DNA of 42,909 nt from Duganella sp. CF458 (GCF_900113115.1 NZ_FOOF01000027.1:1-42909), one strand, 5' to 3'; positions 31,388-40,572 are shown, numbered from the stretch's first letter. Translations and numbers: made by a program. The notes: generated by a model not told the origin, from the letters alone.

Positions 31388-31686
31388 CTTTATCCTCGGT
31401 ACTGATCCTGGGCGCGATCCTGTTCGCGATCTCGATCGTCGGTATTTTCCTGAACCGCAAGAACGTCATCGTCCTGCTGATGGCCATCGAACTGATGCTG
31501 CTGGCAGTGAACATGAACTTCATCGCGTTCTCGCACTACCTGGGCGACGCGGCCGGGCAGATCTTTGTCTTCTTCATCCTGACCGTGGCGGCTGCCGAAT
31601 CGGCAATCGGCCTCGCGATCCTGGTGGTGATGTTCCGTAACCTGGACACCATCAACGTGGAAGACCTGGACAGCCTCAAAGGCTAA
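31384..31686 (+). CDS. nuoK: NADH-quinone oxidoreductase subunit K
   Basis: A 100-residue membrane subunit (ND4L type) with three helices. The conserved Glu residues of the proton path are visible in VLLMAIELMLLAVNMNFIAF and VAAAESAIGLAILVV. AAGGAGGCACC precedes the start, which overlaps nuoJ by 4 bp. Confidence 0.98.
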   Translation: MTLSSVLILGAILFAISIVGIFLNRKNVIVLLMAIELMLLAVNMNFIAFSHYLGDAAGQIFVFFILTVAAAESAIGLAILVVMFRNLDTINVEDLDSLKG

Positions 31687-31718
31687 GTTAAAACCTCGAA
31701 AAATAGATAAGGTAAATC

Positions 31719-33767
31719 ATGACGGGGCAACTTAACCCAACCCTCCTTCTGGCCGTTCCGCTGGCGCCATTGGCAGGTTCCGCAATCGCGGGCCTGCTGG
31801 GCACCAAGTTCTTCGGCAATGTCGTCGGCCGCAAGGTGTCGCATACCGCGACCATCCTGGGCGTGCTGATCGCCTTCCTGATCTCGTTCCAGACCCTGCT
31901 GCAGGTGATGGATGGCGCCACCTACAACGCGGACGTGTACCGCTGGATGACCGTGGCCGGCGTCAAGCTGGCGGTCGGCTTCCAGATCGACACGCTGACC
32001 GCGATGATGATGAACGTGGTGACGTTCGTGTCGCTGATGGTGCACATCTACACCATCGGCTACATGGCTGAAGACGAAGGCTACAACCGCTTCTTCTCCT
32101 ACATCTCGCTGTTCACCTTCTCGATGCTGATGCTGGTGATGTCGAACAACTTCCTGCAGCTGTTCTTCGGCTGGGAAGCTGTCGGCCTGGTGTCCTACCT
32201 GCTGATCGGCTTCTGGTACACCCGCCCGACCGCCATCTTCGCCAACATGAAGGCCTTCCTGGTCAACCGCGTGGGCGACTTCGGCTTCATCCTGGGCATT
32301 GGCCTGATCCTGGCCTACACCGGTTCCATGGACTACCAGGAAGTGTTCGCCAAGAAGGATGCGCTGATCAACGGCACCCTGCCGGGCACCGACTGGATGC
32401 TGATCTCGGTTGCCTGTATTTGCCTGTTCATCGGCGCGATGGGCAAGTCGGCGCAGTTCCCGCTGCACGTCTGGCTGCCGGATTCGATGGAAGGCCCGAC
32501 CCCGATCTCGGCGCTGATTCACGCGGCAACCATGGTTACCGCCGGCATCTTCATGGTGACCCGCATGTCGCCGCTGTTCGAAATGTCGGACGCTGCGCTG
32601 TCGTTCATCCTGGTGATCGGTTCGATTACCGCGCTGTTCATGGGCTTCATGGGCATCATCCAGAACGACATCAAGCGCGTGGTGGCCTACTCGACCCTGT
32701 CGCAGCTGGGCTACATGACCGTGGCACTGGGCGCCTCCGCTTACTCGGTGGCCGTGTTCCACCTGATGACCCACGCGTTCTTCAAGGCCCTGCTGTTCCT
32801 GGGCGCCGGCGCTGTCATCATGGCGATGCACCACGACCAGGACATCCGCAATATGGGCGGCCTGAAGAAGTACCTGAAGATCATCTGGATCACCTCGCTG
32901 CTGGGCTCCCTGGCGCTGATCGGTACCCCGTTCTTCTCCGGCTTCTACTCGAAAGACATGATCATCGAAGCGGTGCATGCCACCCACCTGCCGGGCGCTG
33001 GCTTTGCCAACTTCGCCGTGCTGGCCGGCGTGTTCGTGACGGCGTTCTACTCCTTCCGTATGTACTTCGTCGTGTTCCACGGCCCGGAGAACTTCGGCAA
33101 GGAACACCACCACGCGCACGATTCGCACCACGCTGACGAAGGCGAGGAAGACGACCACGGCCACCACGGCCTGGCCCCGGGCGAGAAGCCGCATTCGCCA
33201 GGCCTGGTAGTGACGCTGCCGCTGATCCTGCTGGCTATCCCGTCGGTCATCATCGGCGCGATCGCGATCGAACCTATGCTGTTCGGCAGCTTCTTCAAGG
33301 ACGTGATCTTCGTCGGCGAGAACCACCACGCGATGCACGAACTGGCGGAAGAATTCCACGGCCCGGTTGCCATGGCAATCCATTCCCTGACCACGCTGCC
33401 GCTGTGGCTGGCGATTGCAGGCGTGGCTTCGGCTTACTACTGCTACATGGTCAATCCGAAGGTCCCTGCATGGTTCTACGCGAAATTCAAGTTCCTGCAC
33501 ACCCTGCTGGATAACAAGTACTACATGGACAAGTTCAACGAGGCTGTCTTTGCCCGCGGCGCACGCCTGCTGGGCGAGGGCCTGTGGGCAGCGGGCGACC
33601 GCGCCATCATCGATGGCCTGCTGGTGAACGGTTCGGCGAAAGTGGTGGGCTGGTTCTCCAGCATCACCAAGGTGTTCCAGACCGGCTACATCTATCACTA
33701 CGCCTTCGTGATGATCATCGGTATCCTGGGCTTCCTGGTGTACTTCCTGCCGTTTTGGCACGCTTAA
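31719..33767 (+). CDS. nuoL: NADH-quinone oxidoreductase subunit L
   Basis: A 682-residue antiporter-like subunit (ND5 type), the distal proton channel. Conserved parts include FFGWEAVGLVSYLLIGFWY with the key Glu, then PLHVWLPDSMEGPTPISALI and HAATMVTAGIFM with the Lys/His relay region. The C-terminal long lateral helix is present. An unusual feature is a loop from about residue 463 to 485 that is very rich in His, Asp and Glu (HHHAHDSHHADEGEEDDHGH). Related betaproteobacterial NuoL proteins have similar loops, but function is unknown. Confidence 0.98.
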   Translation: MTGQLNPTLLLAVPLAPLAGSAIAGLLGTKFFGNVVGRKVSHTATILGVLIAFLISFQTLLQVMDGATYNADVYRWMTVAGVKLAVGFQIDTLTAMMMNVVTFVSLMVHIYTIGYMAEDEGYNRFFSYISLFTFSMLMLVMSNNFLQLFFGWEAVGLVSYLLIGFWYTRPTAIFANMKAFLVNRVGDFGFILGIGLILAYTGSMDYQEVFAKKDALINGTLPGTDWMLISVACICLFIGAMGKSAQFPLHVWLPDSMEGPTPISALIHAATMVTAGIFMVTRMSPLFEMSDAALSFILVIGSITALFMGFMGIIQNDIKRVVAYSTLSQLGYMTVALGASAYSVAVFHLMTHAFFKALLFLGAGAVIMAMHHDQDIRNMGGLKKYLKIIWITSLLGSLALIGTPFFSGFYSKDMIIEAVHATHLPGAGFANFAVLAGVFVTAFYSFRMYFVVFHGPENFGKEHHHAHDSHHADEGEEDDHGHHGLAPGEKPHSPGLVVTLPLILLAIPSVIIGAIAIEPMLFGSFFKDVIFVGENHHAMHELAEEFHGPVAMAIHSLTTLPLWLAIAGVASAYYCYMVNPKVPAWFYAKFKFLHTLLDNKYYMDKFNEAVFARGARLLGEGLWAAGDRAIIDGLLVNGSAKVVGWFSSITKVFQTGYIYHYAFVMIIGILGFLVYFLPFWHA

Positions 33768-33791
33768 CAGCTGACGCAAAAGAGATAACAA

Positions 33792-35303
33792 ATGCAGTCA
33801 ACGATTAATACTCTACCTCCTTACCTCAGCCTGTCGATCTGGGTTCCGATCGTCTTCGGCCTGATCGTACTGGCCATCGGCCGCGATACGCGTGCCGGCA
33901 TGGTGCGCGTGCTGGCGCTGGTAGGCGCCCTGGTATCCCTGGTGCCGACCATCCCGCTGATGACGCAGTTCGACAACGTGGCCCACGGCATGCAGTTCGT
34001 CGAGAAGTCGGCCTGGATCGACCGCTTCAACATCTTCTACTCGCTGGGCATCGACGGCCTGTCGATGTGGTTCATTCCGCTGACCGCCTTCATCACGGTC
34101 ATCGTGGTGATCTCGGCCTGGGAAGTGATCACCGAGCGCGTGGCGCAGTACATGGGCGCGTTCCTGATCCTGTCGGGCCTGATGATCGGCGTGTTCGCCG
34201 CCATGGACGGCCTGCTGTTCTACTTCTTCTTCGAAGCGACCCTGATCCCGATGTACATCATCATCGGCGTGTGGGGTGGTGCCAACCGCATCTACGCAGC
34301 GTTCAAGTTCTTCCTGTACACCTTCTTCGGCTCGCTGCTGACGCTGGTTGCCATCATCTACCTGTACAACAAGTCGGGTAGCTTCAGCATCCTGGACTGG
34401 CACAAGCTGCCGCTGACCATGGGTGAGCAGATCGCGATCTTCTTCGCCTTCTTCATGGCGTTCGCCGTGAAGGTGCCGATGTTCCCGGTCCACACCTGGC
34501 TGCCGGACGTCCACGTGGAAGCGCCGACCGGCGGCTCCGCCGTGCTGGCCGCGATCATGCTGAAACTGGGTGCTTACGGCTTCCTGCGTTTCTCCCTGCC
34601 GATCGTGCCTGACGCTTCGCACAAGCTGGCGCCGTTCGTCATCGTGCTGTCGCTGATCGCCGTGATCTACATCGGCCTGGTGGCCCTGGTGCAGAAAGAC
34701 ATGAAGAAACTGGTGGCGTATTCGTCCATCGCGCACATGGGCTTCGTGACCCTGGGCTTCTTCATGTTCAACGACATGGCAGTGCAGGGCGGTATCGTGC
34801 AGATGGTGTCGCACGGCTTCATCTCCGGCGCGATGTTCCTGTGCATCGGCGTGCTGTACGACCGCATGCACTCGCGCCAGATCGCCGACTACGGTGGCGT
34901 GGTGAACAAGATGCCAAAGTTCGCCGCATTGTTCATCCTGTTCTCGATGGCCAACTGCGGCCTGCCAGCCACCTCCGGCTTCGTGGGCGAGTTCATGGTG
35001 ATCCTGGGCGCGGTGCAGTTCAACTTCGTGACCGGCATCCTGGCCGCTACCGCCCTGATCTTCGGCGCGGCTTACTCCCTGTGGATGGCCAAGCGCGTGA
35101 TCTTCGGCGCCATCACCAACCCGCACGTGGAAGAGCTGACCGACGTTAACAACCGCGAGTTCCTGATGCTGGGCATCCTGGCGATCGCTGTGCTGGTGAT
35201 GGGTCTGTACCCGGCGCCGTTCACGGACGTGATGCAGGTTTCCGTGGCCGACCTGCTGGCGCATGCCGCTCAAAGCAAGCTGCCAGCCGTCGTGGCCCCT
35301 TGA
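33792..35303 (+). CDS. nuoM: NADH-quinone oxidoreductase subunit M
   Basis: A 503-residue antiporter-like subunit (ND4 type). Conserved parts are FFEATLIPMYIIIGVWGG with the channel Glu, then VKVPMFPVHTWLPDVHVEAP and GGSAVLAAIMLKLGAYGFLR with the Lys of the central channel. Fourteen hydrophobic segments are expected. It starts 24 bp after nuoL, with AAAGAGATAAC upstream. Confidence 0.98.
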   Translation: MQSTINTLPPYLSLSIWVPIVFGLIVLAIGRDTRAGMVRVLALVGALVSLVPTIPLMTQFDNVAHGMQFVEKSAWIDRFNIFYSLGIDGLSMWFIPLTAFITVIVVISAWEVITERVAQYMGAFLILSGLMIGVFAAMDGLLFYFFFEATLIPMYIIIGVWGGANRIYAAFKFFLYTFFGSLLTLVAIIYLYNKSGSFSILDWHKLPLTMGEQIAIFFAFFMAFAVKVPMFPVHTWLPDVHVEAPTGGSAVLAAIMLKLGAYGFLRFSLPIVPDASHKLAPFVIVLSLIAVIYIGLVALVQKDMKKLVAYSSIAHMGFVTLGFFMFNDMAVQGGIVQMVSHGFISGAMFLCIGVLYDRMHSRQIADYGGVVNKMPKFAALFILFSMANCGLPATSGFVGEFMVILGAVQFNFVTGILAATALIFGAAYSLWMAKRVIFGAITNPHVEELTDVNNREFLMLGILAIAVLVMGLYPAPFTDVMQVSVADLLAHAAQSKLPAVVAP

Positions 35304-35325
35304 TTGCAAATAGGACCAAGTTTTC

Positions 35326-36813
35326 ATGAATACCACTAACCTGATCCCGCTCTACGCAGAAGTCTTTCTGCTGATCGCCGCTTCGGCGATCCTGCTGATC
35401 GACATGTTCCTGGACCAGAGCAAACGTGCGATCACTTACATGCTGACGCTGGCGACCCTGGCGGGTGCGGCCTTCTTCAGCTTTGCCGACTTCTCGGCCG
35501 GCAGCACGGTGTACGCGTTCTCGAACATGTTCATCAACGACCCGATGGGCAACCTGCTGAAACTGTTCTCCTACCTGACCACGGCGATGACGCTGGTGTA
35601 TGCGCGCCAGTATTCCACCGACCGCGGCATGTTGGGCGGCAACCTGGGCGGCGAGTTCTACGTCCTGGCGCTGTTCTCCATGCTGGGCCAGATGGTGATG
35701 ATCTCGGCAAACAATTTCCTGACCATCTACCTGGGCCTGGAACTGATGTCGCTGTCGCTGTACGCCCTGGTGGCCCTGCGCCGCGACGATGCCCGCGCGA
35801 CCGAAGCAGCGATGAAGTACTTCATCCTGGGTGCATTGGCTTCCGGCTTCCTGCTGTATGGCATGTCGATGCTGTACGGCGCGACCGGCTCGCTGGATAT
35901 CTCCCGTGTGGCGGCCGTCATCGGCTCGGGCACCGTCGACAAGTCGATCCTGGTATTCGGCCTGGTGTTCGTCGTGGCTGGCCTGGCCTTCAAACTCGGC
36001 GCGGTGCCATTCCATATGTGGGTACCGGACGTCTACCAGGGTGCGCCTACCGGCGTGACCCTGCTGCTGGGCGGTGCACCGAAGCTGGCGACCTTCGCCA
36101 TCTGCGTGCGCCTGCTGGTGGAAGGCATGCTGCCAATGGCATTCGACTGGCAGCAGATGCTGATGATCCTGGCCGTGCTGTCGCTGGCGATCGGTAACTT
36201 GACCGCCATCGCACAGACCAACTTGAAGCGCATGCTGGCTTACTCCACCATCGCGCAGATGGGCTTCGTGCTGCTGGGCCTGATGGCTGGCGTGGTTGGC
36301 GGCCACGATACCGCCAATGCTGCCGCTGCCTACTCGGCTGCCATGTACTACTCGATCACCTACGTGCTGACCACGGTCGGTTCGTTCGGCCTGATCATGC
36401 TGCTGGCGCGCCAGGGCTTCGAAGCGGAAGAAATCGACGACTTCAAGGGCCTGTCCAAGCGCAGCCCGGCCTACGCGCTGCTGATGTCCGTGCTGATGTT
36501 CTCGCTGGCCGGCGTGCCGCCGATGATGGGCTTCGCCGCCAAGTTCGCGGTGCTGCAATCGGTGCTGGCTACCGGCGCTGTGTGGCTGACCGTGTTCGCC
36601 GTGATGTTCTCGCTGGTGGGCGCGTTCTACTACATCCGCATCGTGAAAGTCATGTGGTTCGACGAGCCAGCCGACAACGCACCGCTGTCCGTCACCAGCG
36701 ACAAGGGCATTGTGCTGGCACTGAACGGCTTGGCCGTCGTGGTGCTGGGCATGATTCCAGGTCCGCTGCTGAATGCCTGCATGGCGGCCATGCAGAAGAC
36801 CCTGGCTTCCTGA
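35326..36813 (+). CDS. nuoN: NADH-quinone oxidoreductase subunit N
   Basis: A 495-residue antiporter-like subunit (ND2 type). Conserved parts are YLGLELMSLSLYALVALRRD, then KLGAVPFHMWVPDVYQGAPT and NLKRMLAYSTIAQMGFVLLG. It is the last subunit of the nuo operon and is followed after 3 bp by the DUF2818 gene. Confidence 0.98.
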   Translation: MNTTNLIPLYAEVFLLIAASAILLIDMFLDQSKRAITYMLTLATLAGAAFFSFADFSAGSTVYAFSNMFINDPMGNLLKLFSYLTTAMTLVYARQYSTDRGMLGGNLGGEFYVLALFSMLGQMVMISANNFLTIYLGLELMSLSLYALVALRRDDARATEAAMKYFILGALASGFLLYGMSMLYGATGSLDISRVAAVIGSGTVDKSILVFGLVFVVAGLAFKLGAVPFHMWVPDVYQGAPTGVTLLLGGAPKLATFAICVRLLVEGMLPMAFDWQQMLMILAVLSLAIGNLTAIAQTNLKRMLAYSTIAQMGFVLLGLMAGVVGGHDTANAAAAYSAAMYYSITYVLTTVGSFGLIMLLARQGFEAEEIDDFKGLSKRSPAYALLMSVLMFSLAGVPPMMGFAAKFAVLQSVLATGAVWLTVFAVMFSLVGAFYYIRIVKVMWFDEPADNAPLSVTSDKGIVLALNGLAVVVLGMIPGPLLNACMAAMQKTLAS

Positions 36814-36816
36814 TAG

Positions 36817-37122
36817 ATGGACGTCAATGCATCATCCTGGCTGGTCATCCTGCTTGCAGTGGTGGCCGCCAACCTGCCTTTTCTGAACGAGAAGGTATTT
36901 GCCCTGGTTCCGCTGAAAGCCGCGCGCAAGCCATTCCTGGTGCGGTTGGCGGAACTGGCAATGCTGTATGTCGTCGTAGGCGGCATCGGCATCGCGCTCG
37001 AATCCCGCATCGGCACCGCGTTTCCACAGAACTGGGAGTTCTACTGGGTCGCGGCTTTCGCTTTCCTGGTGTTTGCTTTTCCTGGCTTCGTGGTACGCTA
37101 CCTGCGTAAACACCACGAATAA
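36817..37122 (+). CDS. DUF2818 membrane protein (nuo-associated)
   Basis: A 101-residue membrane protein with hydrophobic segments WLVILLAVVAANLPFL, LAMLYVVVGGIGIALES and WVAAFAFLVFAFPGFVVRYL, beginning MDVNASSWLVI. It belongs to DUF2818, found next to nuoN in many betaproteobacteria, which suggests an accessory or assembly role for complex I. No experimental function is known to me. Its stop lies at the base of the long terminator that ends the operon. Confidence 0.85.
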   Translation: MDVNASSWLVILLAVVAANLPFLNEKVFALVPLKAARKPFLVRLAELAMLYVVVGGIGIALESRIGTAFPQNWEFYWVAAFAFLVFAFPGFVVRYLRKHHE

Positions 37123-37173
37123 ACCGGTAGACCAGGGTCTGGCCCGCAGGGGCAGACCCTGGTCTACCGGTTT
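37121..37173 (+). terminator. 21-bp perfect-stem terminator of the nuo operon
   Basis: The two arms (37121-37141 and 37153-37173, left arm AAACCGGTAGACCAGGGTCT plus G) are perfectly complementary over 21 bp with an 11-base loop. Only three T residues follow, but A residues before and T residues after can extend the stem. It closes the nuo transcript. The outer AAACCGG is shared with the palindrome at 18032-18073. Confidence 0.8.
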
Positions 37174-37185
37174 AAAAAGCAAACC

Positions 37186-37743
37186 ATGGACAACCACCTA
37201 AAAGAAACCAAAATAGACGGCAGCATCGCCTACGACGGCGGCTTCCTCAAAGTCCACCGCGACACGGTCAGCCTGCCCGACGGCAAGCACACCAAGCGCG
37301 AATACATCCGCCACCCCGGCGCCGTAGTGATTATTCCCGTGCTGGATAACGGCAAGGTCCTGCTGGAACGCCAGTACCGCTACCCGAACGACCGCGTCTT
37401 CATCGAACTCCCGGCCGGCAAGATCGACCCGGGCGAAGACCCGCTGGCATGCGCCATGCGCGAGCTGGAAGAAGAAACAGGCTACACCGCCAGCGACTGG
37501 CAATTCGTCAGCACCATCCACAATGCCATCGCCTATTCGGACGAGCACCTGGACATCTACCTGGCACGCGGCCTGACCGCCGGCGAAGTAAAGCTGGATG
37601 ATGGGGAGTTCATCGAAACGATCACCGTCAGCGTCGACGAAATGCTGGACTGGGTCCGTGGCGGCAAAATCACCGACGTCAAAACCGTGATCGGTGCCTT
37701 CTGGCTCGACAAGCTGCGTGCCGGCGCCTGGAAGCTGGACTGA
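37186..37743 (+). CDS. NUDIX hydrolase (ADP-ribose pyrophosphatase type)
   Basis: A 185-residue protein with a complete Nudix box, GKIDPGEDPLACAMRELEEE followed by TGY (about residues 83-105). The region before it (VVIIPVLDNGKVLLERQYRY) and the position and size match the ADP-ribose pyrophosphatase (NudF-like) group. It hydrolyses ADP-ribose or a related nucleoside diphosphate derivative with Mg2+. Its stop lies 4 bp before the next gene. Confidence 0.9.
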   Translation: MDNHLKETKIDGSIAYDGGFLKVHRDTVSLPDGKHTKREYIRHPGAVVIIPVLDNGKVLLERQYRYPNDRVFIELPAGKIDPGEDPLACAMRELEEETGYTASDWQFVSTIHNAIAYSDEHLDIYLARGLTAGEVKLDDGEFIETITVSVDEMLDWVRGGKITDVKTVIGAFWLDKLRAGAWKLD

Positions 37744-37747
37744 ATCC

Positions 37748-38455
37748 ATGAACGGTTCGCGCAGCCTGTTGCTGGTTGGCGCCCTCGCGGCAAACCAGGC
37801 GCAGGCGGCGCAAGTGCAGCGTACCCCATTTCAGATCCGCTGCGAGGACACGATCAGCAAGACAGTCTCGGTACTGTCGGCGCGCCAGAACGGCTACACC
37901 GTCAACACCCAGCTCTCGTACAGGCAGCTCTCGGCCATGCGCACCGAGAAGATGCCGGCCACCGGTTATGTGCTGGGCCTGACCCGCACCGAGTCGCGCG
38001 TGCAGATCGGCCTCGACGGCCCGATGCTCATGGATCCCGCCAGTGGCTACGAATGCGTGGCGCCACAGATCAAGGTGCAGTTGACGTACGCCCCGGTGCG
38101 CATCTACGTCGGCAACGAGTTCCCGCCCGGGACTTGCGGCTACGCCGAAATCCTGACGCACGAACTGCGGCACATGAACGCTTATATGGATCACCTGGTC
38201 AAGGTCGAGGAAGTCGTGCGCACAGCACTGGCGCGGCGTTTCGAAGCCAAGCCGTTGTACGCTCCAGCCGGCACCGCACGCTCGGCGCTGGCGCACGAAA
38301 TCGACAGCGGTTGGCTGCCCTATATCAAGGCCGAAATGGCGAAAGTGGAGGTGCGGCAGGCATTGATCGATTCGCCGGCTGAATATGCCCGTTTGAGCAA
38401 GGCATGCAACGGCGAGATACAAACCATTTTGAGGAAGTCACGTAACAAAAAATGA
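37748..38455 (+). CDS. Exported HExxH putative metallopeptidase
   Basis: A 235-residue protein. The N-terminus (SLLLVGALAANQAQA) is a likely signal sequence. The motif HELRH (His138 to His142) within ILTHELRHMNAYMDHLVKVE is a zincin-type zinc-binding site. Two Cys in SGYECVAPQ and GTCGYAE could form a disulfide. The pattern resembles bacterial proteins of unknown function with a peptidase-like fold. The third zinc ligand cannot be assigned. It follows the NUDIX gene by 4 bp and overlaps ispD (ATGA), so it is cotranscribed with an unrelated biosynthetic gene. Confidence 0.7.
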   Translation: MNGSRSLLLVGALAANQAQAAQVQRTPFQIRCEDTISKTVSVLSARQNGYTVNTQLSYRQLSAMRTEKMPATGYVLGLTRTESRVQIGLDGPMLMDPASGYECVAPQIKVQLTYAPVRIYVGNEFPPGTCGYAEILTHELRHMNAYMDHLVKVEEVVRTALARRFEAKPLYAPAGTARSALAHEIDSGWLPYIKAEMAKVEVRQALIDSPAEYARLSKACNGEIQTILRKSRNKK

Positions 38456-39135
38456 AGCGATATTTCGCACTGATTCCCGCCGCCGGTGTCGGCGCACGCA
38501 TGGCGGCCGCCAGCCCCAAGCAGTATCTGCCGATCAATGGCGTGCCGATGCTGCAGCACACGCTGGACGCATTCCGCCAAAGCGAGTTGATCGCACACAC
38601 CTTCGTGGTGGTGAGCGCCGGCGACGGCTATATCGAATCCATCACCCCCGAACTTGGCGTGACGGTCTTGCGCTGCGGCGGCGCCACGCGCATGGAGTCG
38701 ATCCTGAACGGCTTGCGTGCCATGCGCGCCAGCGTGGGCGACGACGACCTGGTGCTGGTGCACGACGCCGCGCGCCCCGGTTTGACCCCCGCCATGATCG
38801 CAAAGCTGATCGCGGCAGTGGGCGACCATGAAGGCGGCGGGCTGCTTGCGCTGCCGGTGGTGGACACGGTAAAGTCCACGCGCTCGGGCACCGTGCAGAC
38901 CACGCCGCGCGACGGCCTGTGGCTGGCGCAGACGCCGCAAATGTTTTCTTACGCGCTGCTGCTGCGGGCACTGGCGCTTGCGCCGGATCCGAACGCGATT
39001 ACCGACGACGCCAGCGCAGTCGAGATGCTGGGCTTTTCGCCCAAGCTGGTCGAAGGCCATCCGCGCAATATGAAGGTGACGCTGCCGAGCGATATCGCGA
39101 TCGCAGAAATGTATTTAGGACAGGATTCAAAATGA
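38452..39135 (+). CDS. ispD: 2-C-methyl-D-erythritol 4-phosphate cytidylyltransferase
   Basis: A 227-residue enzyme of the MEP isoprenoid pathway. The CTP-binding motif ALIPAAGVGARMAAASPKQY is at the N-terminus. Then come VLVHDAARPGLTP (about residues 101-113) and GLWLAQTPQMFSYALL. It transfers CMP to methylerythritol phosphate. The start overlaps the preceding stop (ATGA), and its own stop overlaps the ispF start in the same way. Confidence 0.97.
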   Translation: MKRYFALIPAAGVGARMAAASPKQYLPINGVPMLQHTLDAFRQSELIAHTFVVVSAGDGYIESITPELGVTVLRCGGATRMESILNGLRAMRASVGDDDLVLVHDAARPGLTPAMIAKLIAAVGDHEGGGLLALPVVDTVKSTRSGTVQTTPRDGLWLAQTPQMFSYALLLRALALAPDPNAITDDASAVEMLGFSPKLVEGHPRNMKVTLPSDIAIAEMYLGQDSK

Positions 39136-39629
39136 CGCACCTCCCATTCCGTATCGGCCAGGGCTACGACTCGCACCGCCTGGTTGAAGGCCGCAAACTG
39201 ATACTCGGTGGCGTCGATATCCCGCACGAACGCGGCTTGCTTGGGCACTCGGATGCCGACGCGCTGCTGCACGCAATCACCGACGCGATCCTCGGCGCGG
39301 CAGCGCTAGGCGACATCGGCAAGCACTTTCCGGATACCGCCGAAGAATTCCGCGGCGCTGATTCGCGCGTGCTGCTGCGCGAGGCCGCCAAGCGCGTGCG
39401 CGCCACCGGCTACGATATCGGCAATGTAGATTGCACCATCATTGCGCAGCGCCCGAAAATGGCGCCGCATATTGCCAGCATGGCGGCCAATATCGCCGCC
39501 GACCTGGGCGTGCCGGCCGGCCATGTGAACGTGAAGGCCAAGACCAACGAGAAGCTCGGCTATCTCGGCCGCGAAGAGGGCATTAACGCGGAAGCTGTAG
39601 CGCTGCTAGTGTTGCGCCAGGGGGCGTAA
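39132..39629 (+). CDS. ispF: 2-C-methyl-D-erythritol 2,4-cyclodiphosphate synthase
   Basis: A 165-residue trimeric enzyme that cyclises CDP-ME 2-phosphate. The metal ligands lie in RIGQGYDSHRL (Asp, His) and GLLGHSDADALLHAITDAIL (His). The substrate loop GDIGKHFPDTAEEFRGADS and the C-terminal KTNEKLGYLGREEGINAEAV are intact. It is coupled to ispD by an ATGA overlap. Confidence 0.98.
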   Translation: MTHLPFRIGQGYDSHRLVEGRKLILGGVDIPHERGLLGHSDADALLHAITDAILGAAALGDIGKHFPDTAEEFRGADSRVLLREAAKRVRATGYDIGNVDCTIIAQRPKMAPHIASMAANIAADLGVPAGHVNVKAKTNEKLGYLGREEGINAEAVALLVLRQGA

Positions 39630-39633
39630 GGCC

Positions 39634-40572
39634 ATGACGTCCCGCCAGCCGCCGCGCGAACCAGCGACCGGCGCGTCGCTTGCCGCATCACGCCTGCCGC
39701 CACTGGAAGCCTCGCGCGCCGTGCCAGCCGGCGAGGCGGCCCAAGCCGCCAAAAACGAAGCGCGCGAACGCCGCGATGCCGAGATGCGCGGCGTTTCGTC
39801 GATGCAGGAAATGCGTGACGCAATCCGCGCCGTTGCCCGCACTTTACCGGCAATCGATGCCGTGCCGCGTGTTCGTCCCATGAGCGCAACCGCGTTCCGC
39901 GCCCGGGCTCGCGAAGGTTTGCCATTCCTGATTCCTGGGGCGGTTGCGCGTTGGCCGATCTGTGCGCTCGGCCCGGAGGTGTTACGCGAACGTTTCGGCG
40001 GCGTGCCGGTGCGCGCCCGGGTTGGCGACTATATCGGCACCGCATTCGCACCGGACCGCGCAATGCTCGATACCACGATGCGCGAATACCTCGACCTCGC
40101 TGAGGCAACTGAAGGCTTGCCGCCATACCTCGGCAACCTGGAGTTGCGTGAGCTGAATAGCCTGTGCCACTGGCCGACGTATTTCGAAAAGATGGGCCCG
40201 CCGCGCTTCTGGATCGGCCCCGCAGGAACGGTCACGCCGCTGCACTGCGACTTTGACGACAACATCTTCGCGCAAGTGTGGGGCAGCAAGCGAATTTTCC
40301 TGTCGCCGCCGCACCACGACGAATTCCTTTATATCCGCGAGGCGAATCCAGTCCTGTTCGGCAGCCCATTTGACCCGGAGGCGCCGGACTTCGAGCGCTA
40401 CCCATTGGCGCGACAAGCCACGATGATCGAAGTGATCGTGCAGCCGGGCGACATGCTCTACGTCCCCGCCGGCTGGTATCACCAGGTGCGCGCGCTGACG
40501 TTTTCGCTGTCATCCAATCGCTGGGCGCGCGCGAAGCCATTTGCTTTGAATATTGGTCTGTTACATGGATAA
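39634..40572 (+). CDS. Cupin-like/JmjC-domain putative dioxygenase
   Basis: A 312-residue protein. The first about 60 residues are Ala/Pro/Arg-rich and probably disordered. Then come FRARAREGLPFLIPGAVARW and a cupin_8/JmjC core with HCD in TVTPLHCDFDDNIFAQVWGS (His and Asp of the HxD iron motif, near residue 205) and a distal His in VPAGWYHQVRALTFSLSSNR. Lys in GSKRIFLSPP may bind 2-oxoglutarate. The family includes protein hydroxylases, but the target is unknown. It starts 4 bp after ispF and may be cotranscribed. Confidence 0.85.
   Translation: MTSRQPPREPATGASLAASRLPPLEASRAVPAGEAAQAAKNEARERRDAEMRGVSSMQEMRDAIRAVARTLPAIDAVPRVRPMSATAFRARAREGLPFLIPGAVARWPICALGPEVLRERFGGVPVRARVGDYIGTAFAPDRAMLDTTMREYLDLAEATEGLPPYLGNLELRELNSLCHWPTYFEKMGPPRFWIGPAGTVTPLHCDFDDNIFAQVWGSKRIFLSPPHHDEFLYIREANPVLFGSPFDPEAPDFERYPLARQATMIEVIVQPGDMLYVPAGWYHQVRALTFSLSSNRWARAKPFALNIGLLHG

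Noticed and set aside
31683..36558. Long minus-strand frames opposite nuoL, nuoM and nuoN (702, 507 and 445 codons)
   Set aside because: Antisense shadows with extremely His/Gln/Arg-rich translations.
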